Notes: generated by a model not told the origin, from the letters alone. A stretch of 64,000 bases of DNA from an uncultured Gemmatimonadota bacterium (GCA_902825965.1 CADEDA010000002.1:310001-374000), one strand, 5' to 3'; counted from the stretch's first letter, positions 37,943-47,542 are shown. Translations and numbers: made by a program.

Positions 37943-38261
37943 AGTTCTGGCCGGCGGCCGGATAGCGGGCGAAGAACTCCGTGGGGAGCAGGGCGCCCTT
38001 CATCTGGTTGCAGGGCTGGCAGGCGGACACGAGGTTCCCGGGGAGATGGCTCCCGCCCCGGGACAGCGGGATCACATGATCCAGGGTGGCGTGTTCCGGG
38101 GCGAGGGCGTGTCCGCAGTAGACGCATCGACGTCCGCAATCACGAAAGGTCGCGCGTTTGACCTGGCGCTTGTGCTGCTGGTGCTCGATGCGGCGAGCGT
38201 GGCGGGAAATCCCCCTGGGGGCGCGGGGGAGCGCGACGTGGTGCACGACCCGACGTGACAT
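37845..38261 (-). CDS. HNH endonuclease-family protein
   Basis: A 138-residue small nuclease. The HNH/zinc core reads CVYCGHALAPEHATLDHVIP, then LSRGGSHL and NLVSACQPCNQMKG, with two CxxC pairs and the DH of the active site. The N-terminus is basic. Free-standing HNH proteins of this type are common in high-GC bacteria; no restriction, toxin or phage partner is adjacent. It converges on the Ada-like gene. The C-terminal AYAQACAQAA overlaps that gene and may be non-essential. Confidence 0.78.
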   Translation of the reverse strand: MSRRVVHHVALPRAPRGISRHARRIEHQQHKRQVKRATFRDCGRRCVYCGHALAPEHATLDHVIPLSRGGSHLPGNLVSACQPCNQMKGALLPTEFFARYPAAGQNFMRFARAVHRQLKRGARRAVSLAYAQACAQAA

Positions 38262-38539
38262 CGAACCTCGCCGGAAAAGACGACACCCCGCGACGGGGCG
38301 TTGTGCCCGTGCGGGGTGTGGTCGATGAGGAGGAGGCGCCAGACCGCGGTCGCGTTGAGCGATCGAGGCAGTCGGGACTGAGTTGCCTGTCCGAACGTTC
38401 CGGTCACGGGCCTCCCGATGGAGAACGGCGCCGCGCGTGAAGCGCCGTCGTTACGTGGAAGACGCGCCTATGAGTGCACCCGTCACGTGTTTCCGCGCAA
38501 GGCAAATCGAGAAAGAGGGATATTTGTGATTCCGCCCTG
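38262..38539. other. 278-base gap without a recognisable gene, with a two-tier hairpin
   Basis: I see no coding sequence, tRNA or mobile element. A strong hairpin is at 38283-38319: outer arms ACACCCCGC (38283-38291) and GCGGGGTGT (38311-38319), with a smaller ACGGG/CCCGT stem inside. On the minus strand it lies between the stop of the plug-like gene and the start of the HNH gene, so it may be a terminator or part of the HNH leader. Confidence 0.4.
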
Positions 38540-39400
38540 CTAGCCGCGCGGTCCCGTCCACGCCACCACCAGGCCGCAGGTCTCCCCGGAGACGTTGCGC
38601 ATGAGCTCCGGCGGTGCGCCCGCCGCGCTCGAGTAGATCTCGATCGCTGCCACCGACAGCGAGGTCACGATGTCATCGATTGACAGGCGCTGCGAGAGGA
38701 AGTCGCGCTCGGCCATCATGCGACCACCCGGCCCCCGATACCGCGGTTGCCGCATCATCTCCTGGATCTCCTGCTCGCCCTCGCGCGTGAGGATCTCCTC
38801 CACGGTGCCCTTGAGCACCGCACCGTCGACGATGAGCGCCATCGGACAGTTCGCCCGTCCGCTCATCACGTTCCAGTTGCCGTGGAAGCGTCTCACCTTG
38901 ATGAACGTCTCGTTCTCCACGAGCTGCGAGGTGCGGGTCGGGTTCCGCAGCTCGATCTCCTCGGGCGTGATGAAGCGCGCCACCGTCGCGCCGCGCCGCG
39001 CGCGCTCCATGCGGTCGTAGAAGCCGGCGCGGACCAAGGGACCGTCGGGTCGGCCATTGACGTCCACCTGGGCGAGGTGCCGGGGCAGCATCCGCAGCGC
39101 GACGCGGTAGTCGCCGGCCGCCGACCGACGCACCCAGCCGCCGAACGGTGCGTACCCGATGCGCCGCACCACGAACGCCAGCGAATCCTTGGGCTCGCCG
39201 CGGAAACTCACCACGCCGGAGTCGTTCGCCGCGCGCCCGATCCCGCCGGAGACCTGGACGAAGGCGAACGGCACGCGCGCCCCGAGGGAGTCCTCCACCA
39301 CCAGCCGCACGGCCTCGCGCGGCGCCTGTGCGGGGACCGGCGCCGCCAAGGCGAGCGCCGACCATGCGCACGCGAGCAGGGATTCGCGCAGCAGCGGCAT
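38540..39400 (-). CDS. secreted carboxypeptidase-regulatory-like / TonB-plug-like protein without barrel
   Basis: A 286-residue protein from ATG 39400. The signal peptide LLACAWSALALAAPVPAQA is followed by a beta-sandwich part (VPFAFVQVSGGIGRAANDSG, then a RRIGYAPFGGW segment) and a plug-like part: NCPMALIVDGAVLKGTVEEI, SVAAIEIYSSAAGAPPEL and ETCGLVVAWTG. It shares layout and the cysteine pair with the proteins at 25736 and 56294. There is no barrel and no TonB box that I can identify. It is probably periplasmic or surface exposed. It is followed on the same strand by the hairpin-bearing gap. Confidence 0.7.
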   Translation of the reverse strand: MPLLRESLLACAWSALALAAPVPAQAPREAVRLVVEDSLGARVPFAFVQVSGGIGRAANDSGVVSFRGEPKDSLAFVVRRIGYAPFGGWVRRSAAGDYRVALRMLPRHLAQVDVNGRPDGPLVRAGFYDRMERARRGATVARFITPEEIELRNPTRTSQLVENETFIKVRRFHGNWNVMSGRANCPMALIVDGAVLKGTVEEILTREGEQEIQEMMRQPRYRGPGGRMMAERDFLSQRLSIDDIVTSLSVAAIEIYSSAAGAPPELMRNVSGETCGLVVAWTGPRG

Positions 39401-39471
39401 GGCGGGGACCCTCCGTGGGCGTGGGGGAGCGGGCGTGGACTCGCTACCCAACCCAGGCGCCGAAGGTTCCG

Positions 39472-40170
39472 CTACCGTCGCGGCCGCGGGAACGGTGCGA
39501 GCCGCCGCGTGAGGTCGAGGTTGGTGATGTGCAGGTTCACCCCCTGCCCGATGCGGAATCCGAAGGCACCGTCCACGTCGAGCGCCGCGCGGGCGAAGGC
39601 CGTGACGCGCTCCCCGTTCACGAGGAACCGCACCGAGTCCGGTTCGGCACGTACGGTCACGATGTTCTTGGCCGACGCACCGCTCACGCGCACCTTCGCT
39701 GCGGCGTGTGCCGTCCACGGGGTGAGCCACGTGGTCTCGCGCCCGCGCCGCTGCATCACCGCCACCTGCCCGTCGGCGCGCACCACGAAGGCGATCCACT
39801 CCTTGGTCGCCTCGTCCTCCAGGCGCTTGCCGCCGACGAAGACCCCGTACTCCTGGTCCGATGCGTCCGGGAAGAGGATCAGCTCGCCCTCGAGGATGAA
39901 CCGACCGGTGGCCTGCTCCGCCGGGTCGTAGAGTGCCGCACCGGGGCCCATCGTGATGTGCCATCCCGGTGCCATGTGTGCGAACTCGAACTGCCCGGCC
40001 GCGGACTTGAACGCCCCCGCGGTGGCCAGGGTCGCCGGCGCGTCGAGCGCCCACTTCCAGCCCACCGGTGGCATCGCCTGTGCGAGGCCGGCATGCGGGA
40101 GCGCGAGCAGTAGCACAACGGCTGCCGCACCGCACAACCACGTGCGCGCGAACGGGTGGGAACCACGCAT
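39472..40170 (-). CDS. secreted protein, possible concanavalin/LamG-like beta sandwich
   Basis: A 232-residue protein from ATG 40170 with signal peptide [20 protein letters not shown]. The mature part is beta-rich, with [34 protein letters not shown] and [20 protein letters not shown], a pattern resembling the 3-keto-disaccharide hydrolase/LamG sandwich fold. No catalytic residues can be named. TATCTT at 40206-40211 on this strand may be its -10. It ends 71 bases before the plug-like gene and may be in one transcript with it. Confidence 0.6.
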   Translation of the reverse strand: MRGSHPFARTWLCGAAAVVLLLALPHAGLAQAMPPVGWKWALDAPATLATAGAFKSAAGQFEFAHMAPGWHITMGPGAALYDPAEQATGRFILEGELILFPDASDQEYGVFVGGKRLEDEATKEWIAFVVRADGQVAVMQRRGRETTWLTPWTAHAAAKVRVSGASAKNIVTVRAEPDSVRFLVNGERVTAFARAALDVDGAFGFRIGQGVNLHITNLDLTRRLAPFPRPRR

Positions 40171-40205
40171 GGGGCAATACCTCGGATAAGGGGTCAGTGA
40201 AGGGG

Positions 40206-40211
40206 AAGATA
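40206..40211 (-). promoter_or_regulatory. possible -10 of the secreted beta-sandwich gene
   Basis: TATCTT on the minus strand, 35 bases before the ATG at 40170. Confidence 0.3.
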
Positions 40212-40224
40212 CGACACAGGGGAG

Positions 40225-40244
40225 GCCGCGCCTCCGGGCGCGGC
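40225..40244. other. stable hairpin in divergent promoter region
   Basis: GCCGCGCC, tetraloop TCCG, GGCGCGGC: a perfect 8-bp stem between the two divergent promoters. Purpose unclear; it may insulate them. Confidence 0.35.
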
Positions 40245-40282
40245 AGCACCTGCGGCTCTCCACCCCCTTTTGCCCTTCCTGC

Positions 40283-40288
40283 TAGCTT
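40283..40288 (+). promoter_or_regulatory. possible -10 of the E1 gene
   Basis: TAGCTT, about 58 bases before the ATG at 40347. Confidence 0.3.
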
Positions 40289-40346
40289 TCTTTGCATCCC
40301 GCCGCCGGTCCCTGGCCGGCGCCTCATCACCCAGTCCCGCCCGACC

Positions 40347-42455
40347 ATGGCCACCTCAGCCAAGGCCCGTTCCGCGACGCACGGTCTCACCAAGGATCAG
40401 CTCGTCGCGGCATATCGCACCATGCTCCTGTCGCGACGTCTCGACGACAAGGAGATCCAGCTCAAGCGGCAGAACAAGATCTTCTTCCAGATCTCGGGCG
40501 CCGGTCACGAAGCGGTGCTCACGGCGGCCGGCATGGTGTTCAAGCCGTCGTACGACTGGTTCTACATGTACTACCGCGACCGCGCCCTCTGCCTGCAGCT
40601 CGGCATGACGGGCGCCGAGATGCTGTACTCGGCGGTGGGCGCGGCGGCCGACCCCAACTCCGGCGGCCGGCAGATGCCGTCGCACTGGGGCCACAAGAAG
40701 CTGAACATCGTCTCCACCTCGTCGCCCACGGGCACGCAGTTCCTACAGGCGGTCGGCTCGGCCGAGGCCGTGGTGCGGGCCAAGACGCTCGGCATCGCGG
40801 ACGGCTTCGAGAAGGACGAGGTGGTGTTCGTGTCCACGGGCGACGGAACCACGTCGCAGGGTGAGTTCTGGGAGTCGCTGAACACCGCCGCGAACCTCAA
40901 GCTGCCGGTCGTCTACCTGGTGGAGGACAACGGCTACGCGATCTCGGTGCCGGTGGAGGTGAACACGGCCGGTGGCTCGATCAGCAAGCTCGTCACCGGG
41001 TTCCCCGGCCTGCACATCATCGAGGTCGACGGCTGCGACCTGCTGGCGTCGTACGAGGCGATGCAGAAGGCGGTCGCGTACTGCCGCGCCCGCAAGGGCC
41101 CCGCGCTGGTGCACGCGAAGGTGATCCGTCCCTATTCGCACTCGCTCTCCGACGACGAGGTCATGTACCGCCCCGACGCGGAGCGCGACGCCGACGCGGC
41201 GCGCGACCCGATCACGAACTATCCCAAGTGGCTGGTCGACGAAGGCTACGCGACCGAGGCGGAGATCAAGGCGATCCAGGAGTCGGTGGACGCGGAGGTC
41301 CTGGCGGCCACCGATGACGCGCTGGCGCAGCCGCAGCCGGCACCGGAGACGGCGGGCTTCGCGGTGTATTCGCCCGACGTCGATCCCACGAGCGAGCAGT
41401 TCGACACCGAGGACGACCCGCAGTTCAGCGGCGAGCCGACGACGATGGTGGACCTGCTCAACGCCTGCATGAAGGACGAGATGCGCCGCGACGGCCGCAT
41501 AGTGATGTTCGGCGAGGACGTGGCCGACGTCTCCCGCGAGGAGTACCTGGGCAAGGTCAAGGGCAAGGGCGGCGTCTTCAAGGTGACCTGGGGCCTGCAG
41601 AAGGAGTTCGGCGGCACGCGCGTGTTCAACACGCCGCTGGCCGAGGCGAACATCCTCGGGCGGGCGATCGGCATGGCGGTGCGCGGCTTCAAGCCGGTGG
41701 TCGAGGTGCAGTTCTTCGACTACATCTGGACCGCGTACATGCAGATCCGCGACGAGCTCGCCACCATGCGCTGGCGCTCGTCCAACGCGTTCTCCGCACC
41801 GGTCGTGGTCCGCACCACGTACGGCGGGTACATCCGCGGCGCGATCTACCACTCGCAGACCGGTGCCTCGCTCTTCACGCACTGCCCGGGCCTGCGCGTG
41901 GTCTGCCCGAGCAACGCGCTCGACGCGAACGGGCTGCTGCGCACCGCCATCCGCGGCGACGACCCGGTGATCTTCCTCGAGCACAAGCACCTCTACCGCC
42001 AGACGTACAACAAGGCGGCGTATCCGGGCCCGAACTTCATGATCCCGTTCGGCAAGGCCAAGACGGTGAAGGCCGGCACCGACGTGACGGTGGTGACCTA
42101 CGGCGCGACCGTGCAGCGCGCCCTGGTCGCGGCCAAGCAGATCGAGGAAGAGAAGGGCCTCTCGGTCGAGGTGATCGACCTGCGCACGCTCTCGCCCTGG
42201 GACCAGGAGGCGGTGTACGCCTCGGCCAAGAAGACGGGCCGCGTGATCGTCGCCTACGAGGACTCGCTGTCCTGGGGCTACGGCGCGGAGATCGCGGCGC
42301 GGATCGCCGACGACTGCTTCGCGTGGCTCGACGCGCCGGTCAAGCGCGTGGCCAGCATGGACACGTTCGTGGGCTACGCCCCGTCGCTGGAGGACGAGAT
42401 CCTGCCCCAGGTGGCGGACTTCCTGAAGGCGTACGAGGAGATCGCCGCCTTCTGA
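40347..42455 (+). CDS. 2-oxoacid dehydrogenase E1, fused alpha and beta subunits
   Basis: A 702-residue protein joining both E1 subunits. The alpha half (about 1-335) has the thiamine diphosphate motif [20 protein letters not shown] ending in [10 protein letters not shown]. The beta half begins near residue 370 ([20 protein letters not shown], then MFGEDVAD) and ends in a transketolase C-domain. The linker is acidic and proline-rich. It decarboxylates a branched-chain 2-oxoacid or pyruvate for an E2/E3 complex; E2 and E3 are not nearby, so substrate choice is open. The fusion resembles that of Bacteroidetes and relatives. Confidence 0.88.
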   Translation: MATSAKARSATHGLTKDQLVAAYRTMLLSRRLDDKEIQLKRQNKIFFQISGAGHEAVLTAAGMVFKPSYDWFYMYYRDRALCLQLGMTGAEMLYSAVGAAADPNSGGRQMPSHWGHKKLNIVSTSSPTGTQFLQAVGSAEAVVRAKTLGIADGFEKDEVVFVSTGDGTTSQGEFWESLNTAANLKLPVVYLVEDNGYAISVPVEVNTAGGSISKLVTGFPGLHIIEVDGCDLLASYEAMQKAVAYCRARKGPALVHAKVIRPYSHSLSDDEVMYRPDAERDADAARDPITNYPKWLVDEGYATEAEIKAIQESVDAEVLAATDDALAQPQPAPETAGFAVYSPDVDPTSEQFDTEDDPQFSGEPTTMVDLLNACMKDEMRRDGRIVMFGEDVADVSREEYLGKVKGKGGVFKVTWGLQKEFGGTRVFNTPLAEANILGRAIGMAVRGFKPVVEVQFFDYIWTAYMQIRDELATMRWRSSNAFSAPVVVRTTYGGYIRGAIYHSQTGASLFTHCPGLRVVCPSNALDANGLLRTAIRGDDPVIFLEHKHLYRQTYNKAAYPGPNFMIPFGKAKTVKAGTDVTVVTYGATVQRALVAAKQIEEEKGLSVEVIDLRTLSPWDQEAVYASAKKTGRVIVAYEDSLSWGYGAEIAARIADDCFAWLDAPVKRVASMDTFVGYAPSLEDEILPQVADFLKAYEEIAAF

Positions 42456-42503
42456 GGACGGGTACGACACCGAACCGGTGGAGCATCGGTCCGCGGGTGG
42501 TGG

Positions 42504-42535
42504 AAGGGGGGTCGCGTCGGGTCGCGATCCCCCTT
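42504..42535 (+). terminator. terminator after the E1 gene
   Basis: AAGGGGGGTCGCG and CGCGATCCCCCTT pair over 13 positions with one G-T wobble, around a six-base loop, 48 bases after the stop codon and before the next gene. Confidence 0.55.
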
Positions 42536-42567
42536 CGCGCATCTCTGGGGACGTCCACCCGCATTCC

Positions 42568-43461
42568 ATGGCCCTGCCCCAGCGCATCTCGTCCGACATC
42601 CCGGCGTTCGTCCACACGGCGGCCGCGCCCGAGGCCAACCCGGCCGCGGTCACGCTGCTGACGGACGACGGCTTCCCGCTGGGCGGGACCCGCTGGCTCT
42701 CGGAGGGCGAGACGCGCGGTGTGGTGTTGATCGCACCGGCGACCGGGGCACCGCACCGCTTCTACGTGCCGTTCGCCGAGTTCCTCGCGCGGAAGGGGTT
42801 CGACACGCTGACCTGGGATTGGCGCGGGATCGGCGACTCGCGCCACGAGAAGTCCTCGCGCGACCCGCGCCTGAGCATGCGCGCCTGGGGCACCGAGGAC
42901 CTCAGCGCCGCGATCGCATGGGCGGAGCGCCGGGCCCCGCGCGGGCCCATCCACTTCGTGGGGCACTCGTTCGGGGCCCAGGCGCTGGGGCTGGCGCGCA
43001 ACGCCGGGCGGATCGACCGTGCGGTGTTCGTGGGAGGCCACCACGGATGGCTTGGCCACTGGCAGGGTGCACAGCGCCATGCCCTGCAGCTGCTCTGGCG
43101 GGTGGCCGTGCCACTGGCATCACGCATCCTCGGCCGCTTCCCGTCGTCGACCTTGGGGTTCGGGGAGGACCTGCCTGAGGGCGTCGCGCGAGAGCTCGCG
43201 CGGTGGTGTCGGCGGAGGGAACATCTGGGCACCTGGGAGGGTCATGGCAGTCTCACGCTGCCGATCCTCGCCCTCAGCTTCGCTGACGACGTGATCGCGC
43301 CGCGACCGGCCGTGGACGCGCTGTTGCGGGAATACCGGTCTGCCCGGGTAGTACACGAGCACCAGCCGGCGGAGGGGCTCGGTCACTTCGACTTCTTCCG
43401 CCAGGGCCACGCCGAGCACCACTGGCAGCGGCTCGTCGCGTTCCTGCTGGCTGGCGCCTGA
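42568..43461 (+). CDS. alpha/beta hydrolase, COG4757-like
   Basis: A 297-residue hydrolase from ATG 42568; a start 30 codons earlier would lie in the terminator and is rejected. VVLIAPATGAPHRFYVPFAE replaces the common HG oxyanion loop, as in COG4757-type proteins. The nucleophile is in FVGHSFGAQALGLA, the acid in LSFADDVIAPR and the histidine in GLGHFDFFR. The substrate is unknown. It is on the strand of the following sigma factor, separated by 41 bases that contain that gene's promoter. Confidence 0.8.
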   Translation: MALPQRISSDIPAFVHTAAAPEANPAAVTLLTDDGFPLGGTRWLSEGETRGVVLIAPATGAPHRFYVPFAEFLARKGFDTLTWDWRGIGDSRHEKSSRDPRLSMRAWGTEDLSAAIAWAERRAPRGPIHFVGHSFGAQALGLARNAGRIDRAVFVGGHHGWLGHWQGAQRHALQLLWRVAVPLASRILGRFPSSTLGFGEDLPEGVARELARWCRRREHLGTWEGHGSLTLPILALSFADDVIAPRPAVDALLREYRSARVVHEHQPAEGLGHFDFFRQGHAEHHWQRLVAFLLAGA

Positions 43462-43464
43462 CAC

Positions 43465-43473
43465 CGTATATTC
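43465..43473 (+). promoter_or_regulatory. promoter motif CGTATATTC before the first sigma-kinase module
   Basis: CGTATATTC with TATATT as -10 candidate, 30 bases before the sigma ATG. The identical nine bases precede the second module at 47637. Confidence 0.45.
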
Positions 43474-43502
43474 GACTTTGTCGATCAAGGGATGCTCCCC
43501 CC

Positions 43503-44045
43503 ATGTCCGATACCGTTCCGACGCGCGGCGACGAACCGTTCCTGCGCCTGTACGACGAGTTGCGCCAGATCGCGGACCGCCTGCTGCGGCGCGAAGCGGT
43601 GGGACATACCCTCCAGCCGACGGCGCTCCTGAACGAAGCCTGGCTCAAGCTCTCCGGCAGCCCGGCCCTCAAGGGGCTTGAGCGCAACCACTACCTCGCG
43701 ATCGCGGCGCGGGCGATGCGGCAGGTGCTCGTGGAGCATGCGCGGTCGCGGCAGACGGCCAAGCGCGGCGGGGACCTCAAGCCGGTCACGCTTGCCGACG
43801 ACCAGCTCGGCGTCTCGATCCCGCTCGACGAGTTCATCTCGCTGAATACCGCGCTGGAGCGACTCGCGGCCAAGCAGGAGCGCCTGGCGCGTGTGGTGGA
43901 ACTGCGCTTCTTCGCCGGCCTCGACGAGGAGGAGACGGCCAAGGCACTCGGCGTCACGAGCCGCACCGTGCAGCGTGACTGGGTGAAGGCCCGGGCCTGG
44001 CTGCAGAGCGAGCTCCGGGACGAGGCGCCGGTGGCGCCGGAGTGA
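43503..44045 (+). CDS. ECF-like sigma factor (kinase-associated type)
   Basis: A 180-residue sigma factor. Region 2 appears as HTLQPTALLNEAWLKLSGSP with HYLAIAARAMRQVLVEHAR, a variant found in sigma factors encoded beside Ser/Thr kinases. Region 4 is RVVELRFFAGLDEEETAKAL with VTSRTVQRDWVKARAWL. It is translationally coupled (GTGA) to the next kinase gene. No anti-sigma factor is present, so phosphorylation or interaction by the kinase is the likely control, by family analogy. A paralogue is at 47652. Confidence 0.87.
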   Translation: MSDTVPTRGDEPFLRLYDELRQIADRLLRREAVGHTLQPTALLNEAWLKLSGSPALKGLERNHYLAIAARAMRQVLVEHARSRQTAKRGGDLKPVTLADDQLGVSIPLDEFISLNTALERLAAKQERLARVVELRFFAGLDEEETAKALGVTSRTVQRDWVKARAWLQSELRDEAPVAPE

Positions 44046-46762
44046 CGATGGACGCGTCGTCCGACGACCCGGCACTCACCCCGGACTGGGATCGGCTCGA
44101 GCGGCTCTTCGAGGAGGGACTCGAGGTGCCGAGCGACGCGCGCGAGTCCTGGCTGCTGGCGCAGTGCCCGGACGACGCGGCGCTGCGCGATCGCGTGCAG
44201 CGCATGTTCCGCGCGCACGAATCCCCGGGTTGGCTGGACCGCCCGCTCGCCCGCCCCGAGCAGCGGGCCGACGTGCGGGCACGCCTGGTCGCAGCGCTCG
44301 GGGAGCGCTACGCGATCGAGTCCACGCTGGGCGAGGGTGGCATGGCGACCGTGTTCCGCGCCCACGAGCGCAAGCACGACCGCCCGGTGGTGCTCAAGGT
44401 GCTGCATCCGGCGATGACGGCGATGGTCGGCGAAGGTCGTTTCCGCGACGAGGTGCGGATCGCCGCCAAGCTCTCGCACCCGAACATCCTCGCGCTCATC
44501 GACTCCGGCGCCGTGGACGGGCTGTTCTACTACGTCATGCCATACGTCGGCGGCGAATCCGTCCGCGACTGGCTCAAGCGCGATGGTGCCCTGCCGATGG
44601 CGGATGCACTGACGCTGCTCCGCGACGTGGCCGACGCGCTGGCGCACGCGCACGCGGCGGGCGTGGTGCACCGCGACCTCAAGCCGGAGAACGTGCTGGT
44701 CGTCGAGGGCCACGCGTTCCTCATCGACTTCGGGGTCGCCAAGCTCGACGCCGAGACGCGGGCCCACGAGACCGCACCGGGACTGCCGATCGGGACTCCC
44801 GGCTACATGGCCCCGGAGCAAGCGGCCGGCGGGGTGGTGGACCATCGCGCGGACCTGTACGCCTGGGGTCTGCTGGCGCGCGAGGTGCTCACCGGCAAGC
44901 GCGAGCCCGGGATGCCGCTGGCGCCCGCGCGCAGCGACGCGCCGCGGTCGCTGGTCGCGCTCATCGAGGCCTGTCTCGCGATCGACCCCTCGGAGCGGCC
45001 CCAGAGTGCCAAGGCCTTGGTCGCGGCCCTCGATGCGGTGGAATCGGTGCGCCGTCCGGCGCGGCTCTGGACGGTGGTCGGCGTGGCGGCGGCGCTCGTG
45101 GTGCTCATCGGCGTCGCCTGGGCGCAGCGGACGCCGACGGTCCCGGCGGTGGGCTCCCTCGCGGGGCCGATCGCCGTGTTGCCGCTCATGAACGAGACAC
45201 CGGACTCCTCGCTCACGGGCTGGGGCCGGCTCGCCGGCGACTGGGTCACGCAGGGCCTGCACGAGGCGGGCCTGCTCCCGGTAGTGCCATGGCCATCGAT
45301 GGTCATCGCGTCGGTCGACCACGCCAAGCAGGGCGGCGACCCGGTGGCACTGGTCCGCAAGCAGACCGGCGCGGCGACCGTGGTCACCGGCAGCTACTAC
45401 GACACGGGGGACTCGCTGCGCTTCCAGGCGTCGATCACGGACGCGCGCAGCGGGCGGCTCGTCGCCGCGATCCCGCCGGTGGTGGTGGCCCGCGATTCGG
45501 CCGCCGCAGCGGTGCGCGAGCTGCGAGAGCGCGTGATCGGGGCGGTGGCGGTGGCGTTCGACGAACGCCTCACCGCCGGACCGGGCGCCAAGCCACCCAC
45601 CTGGGAAGCGTATCGCCTCTTCGACCGCGGGCTGACGGAGTTCAGCAGCTATCGCTACGAGGAAGCCAGCGCCCTGATGGAGCAGGCCTGGCGCGCCGAC
45701 ACCACGTTCATGCCGGCGTTGATCTACTCCGCCATCGCCGCGATGAACGAAGGCGACCGCGCCCGCGGCGACTCGCTGCTGGCGCTGCTGGCGCGTTACC
45801 GCCCGCAGCTCTCGAGCTACCACGCGACCTTCACCGACGCCCTCGTCGCGGCCCGCGACGGCGACTACGCACGCGCGCTCACGCTGGTCCTCAAGGCCAT
45901 CGAACTCGCCCCGGGGTCCCGCGCGTCCTACAACGCGGCCAACTTCCTGCTCACGCTCAACCGGCCGGCCGAGGCGGACGCCATGCTGCGCTCCCTCGAC
46001 CCCGACCACGGCCCGATGCGGGATTGGCCGTCGTACTGGAACCAGCGGGCGCACGCGAACCACCTGCTCGGTGAGTTCGAGCAGGAGCTGGCCCTCGCGA
46101 GAGAACTCAAGCGCCGGTACCCCAAGCAGCGCTCGGCGCTGGTGATCGAGTCACGCGCGCTGGCGGCGCTCGGGCGCCATGCGGAGCTCGACTCGGTGAT
46201 CGCGTCGGCCGAGACGCTCGACCCGGACGTGTACTGGTCGCAGGGGGCGATGCGGCAGGTCGCGGCGGAGGAGTTCGCGATCCACCAGACCGGCGACGCG
46301 AGGCAGATGTACCGCGCGGCGGCCACCTGGATCGAGGCCCGGCTGCGCGAGGACCCGACGAGCCGCGTGCATCGCGAATGGCTCTCGCAGGCGCTCATCG
46401 GCCTGGGCGAGTATGACCGTGCCGAGCAGCTGCTGGACGCGCTGGACCGCGAGGTGCCGGACCGGCTGTTCTTCCGTGGGCATCTGGCCACGCTGGCGGC
46501 CCGGCGCGGGAACGGTCCGCTCGCGGCACGGCGACTGGGGACACAGAACGCGCGCTCGCGCGGTGAGTACGCGGTCTTCGAGGCGCGCATCGCGGCGCTC
46601 ACCGGGCGCCCCGACGAGGCGATCGCCAAGCTCAGCGAGGGCCTCCGCACGGGCGTCAACAACTGGCACTGGGCGCAACACGCCCTCCAGCGCGACTTCG
46701 GCGGACTCGCCGGGGACGCCCGCTACCAGCGACTGATCCGGCCGATCCCGCCGCCGCGCTGA
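44042..46762 (+). CDS. serine/threonine kinase with TolB-like and TPR region, module 1
   Basis: About 906 residues. Residues 15-70 form a short helical domain (DWDRLERLFEEGLEVPSDAR) typical of kinases paired with such sigma factors. The kinase domain (about 90-340) has GEGGMATVFRAHE, VVLKVLHP, HRDLKPENVLV, DFGVAKL and GTPGYMAPEQA. A membrane helix (about 346-363) precedes GPIAVLPLMNETPDSSLTGW, a TolB-like segment, and a long helical TPR-type tail outside the membrane. GTG 44042 overlaps the sigma stop; ATG 44048 is an alternative. A close paralogue lies at 48212. Confidence 0.88.
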   Translation: MTMDASSDDPALTPDWDRLERLFEEGLEVPSDARESWLLAQCPDDAALRDRVQRMFRAHESPGWLDRPLARPEQRADVRARLVAALGERYAIESTLGEGGMATVFRAHERKHDRPVVLKVLHPAMTAMVGEGRFRDEVRIAAKLSHPNILALIDSGAVDGLFYYVMPYVGGESVRDWLKRDGALPMADALTLLRDVADALAHAHAAGVVHRDLKPENVLVVEGHAFLIDFGVAKLDAETRAHETAPGLPIGTPGYMAPEQAAGGVVDHRADLYAWGLLAREVLTGKREPGMPLAPARSDAPRSLVALIEACLAIDPSERPQSAKALVAALDAVESVRRPARLWTVVGVAAALVVLIGVAWAQRTPTVPAVGSLAGPIAVLPLMNETPDSSLTGWGRLAGDWVTQGLHEAGLLPVVPWPSMVIASVDHAKQGGDPVALVRKQTGAATVVTGSYYDTGDSLRFQASITDARSGRLVAAIPPVVVARDSAAAAVRELRERVIGAVAVAFDERLTAGPGAKPPTWEAYRLFDRGLTEFSSYRYEEASALMEQAWRADTTFMPALIYSAIAAMNEGDRARGDSLLALLARYRPQLSSYHATFTDALVAARDGDYARALTLVLKAIELAPGSRASYNAANFLLTLNRPAEADAMLRSLDPDHGPMRDWPSYWNQRAHANHLLGEFEQELALARELKRRYPKQRSALVIESRALAALGRHAELDSVIASAETLDPDVYWSQGAMRQVAAEEFAIHQTGDARQMYRAAATWIEARLREDPTSRVHREWLSQALIGLGEYDRAEQLLDALDREVPDRLFFRGHLATLAARRGNGPLAARRLGTQNARSRGEYAVFEARIAALTGRPDEAIAKLSEGLRTGVNNWHWAQHALQRDFGGLAGDARYQRLIRPIPPPR

Positions 46763-46810
46763 GCGGCGCGGCGGCCCGGTGTCGGTCGCCGCGGTCCGAT
46801 GGCGCAACTC

Positions 46811-46844
46811 CTCCTGGTCCCGCCTTTCCGTTCCTCACCAGGAG
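46811..46844 (+). promoter_or_regulatory. possible ribosome-binding-site hairpin before the DsrE-like gene
   Basis: CTCCTGGT (46811-46818) is the exact reverse complement of ACCAGGAG (46837-46844), which contains the AGGAG ribosome-binding site of the gene starting at 46851. The 8-bp stem with an 18-base loop could hide the site. Confidence 0.4.
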
Positions 46845-46850
46845 ACTCCC

Positions 46851-47516
46851 ATGTCCATCCGCACCTCGCTCCCTGCCACCGCCCGCGCCGGCGCCGCGCT
46901 CGGCCTCGCCACCCTCGCGCTGGTCGTCGGCATGGGGCTCAGCCGCCCCGTGACCGAGCTCCAGGCCCAGGCCCCGCGCCAGGACGCCTGGCTCCAGGGC
47001 CTGCGCGCCAAGCACCGCCAGCTGTTCGACTCGCCCAAGGCCGACGGCGGCATCCCGCTCGTGCACGTGCTCAACTACTACGACACGTACAACAAGGCCT
47101 TCCAGACGCCGGACAAGGACATCGACGCCGTGCTCACGTTCTACGGCGGCACGACGTTCTTCGCGCTCAACGATGCGATGTGGAGCAAGTACCAGCTCGG
47201 CGCCTTCCTCGGCGAGAAGGACGCCTCCGGCGCGGCCGCGACGGCCAATCCCTGGCGCAGCAGCCCCGTGATCCTCGGCATGCCGTTGCCGCAGGCGGGC
47301 GTGGAATCGCTGCAGAAGCGCGGCGCGACGTTCATCGTCTGCAACAACGCCCTCGGCATCTTCGCCGGCATGGTCGCCAAGCAGCACGGACTCAAGGCCG
47401 AGGACGTACACGCGGACATGAAGGCGAACATCCTCCCCGGCGTGACGCTCGTGCCGGCGATGGTGATCGCCATCGAGCAGGCGCAGAACGTGGGGCTGAC
47501 CTACCACCGCCAGTAG
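46851..47516 (+). CDS. secreted DsrE/DsrF-like protein
   Basis: A 221-residue protein with a clear signal peptide (AGAALGLATLALVVGMGLSR, then cleavage after LQAQA). The mature part has alternating strands and helices resembling the DsrE/F fold: VHVLNYYDTYNKAF, DAVLTFYGGTTFFALNDAMW, ATFIVCNNALGIFAGMVAKQ and PAMVIAIEQAQNVGLTYHRQ at the end. A single conserved-position cysteine (IVCNNA) is kept. It may handle sulfur or another small ligand in the periplasm; that is inference. It sits between the two sigma-kinase modules. Confidence 0.65.
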   Translation: MSIRTSLPATARAGAALGLATLALVVGMGLSRPVTELQAQAPRQDAWLQGLRAKHRQLFDSPKADGGIPLVHVLNYYDTYNKAFQTPDKDIDAVLTFYGGTTFFALNDAMWSKYQLGAFLGEKDASGAAATANPWRSSPVILGMPLPQAGVESLQKRGATFIVCNNALGIFAGMVAKQHGLKAEDVHADMKANILPGVTLVPAMVIAIEQAQNVGLTYHRQ

Positions 47517-47542
47517 TCCGCGCGCCGGTCCGCGGACGCACG

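Noticed and set aside
37845..38261. HNH gene as part of a defence or restriction island
   Set aside because: No methyltransferase, helicase, toxin, phage or recombinase gene is adjacent; neighbours are ordinary repair and envelope genes.
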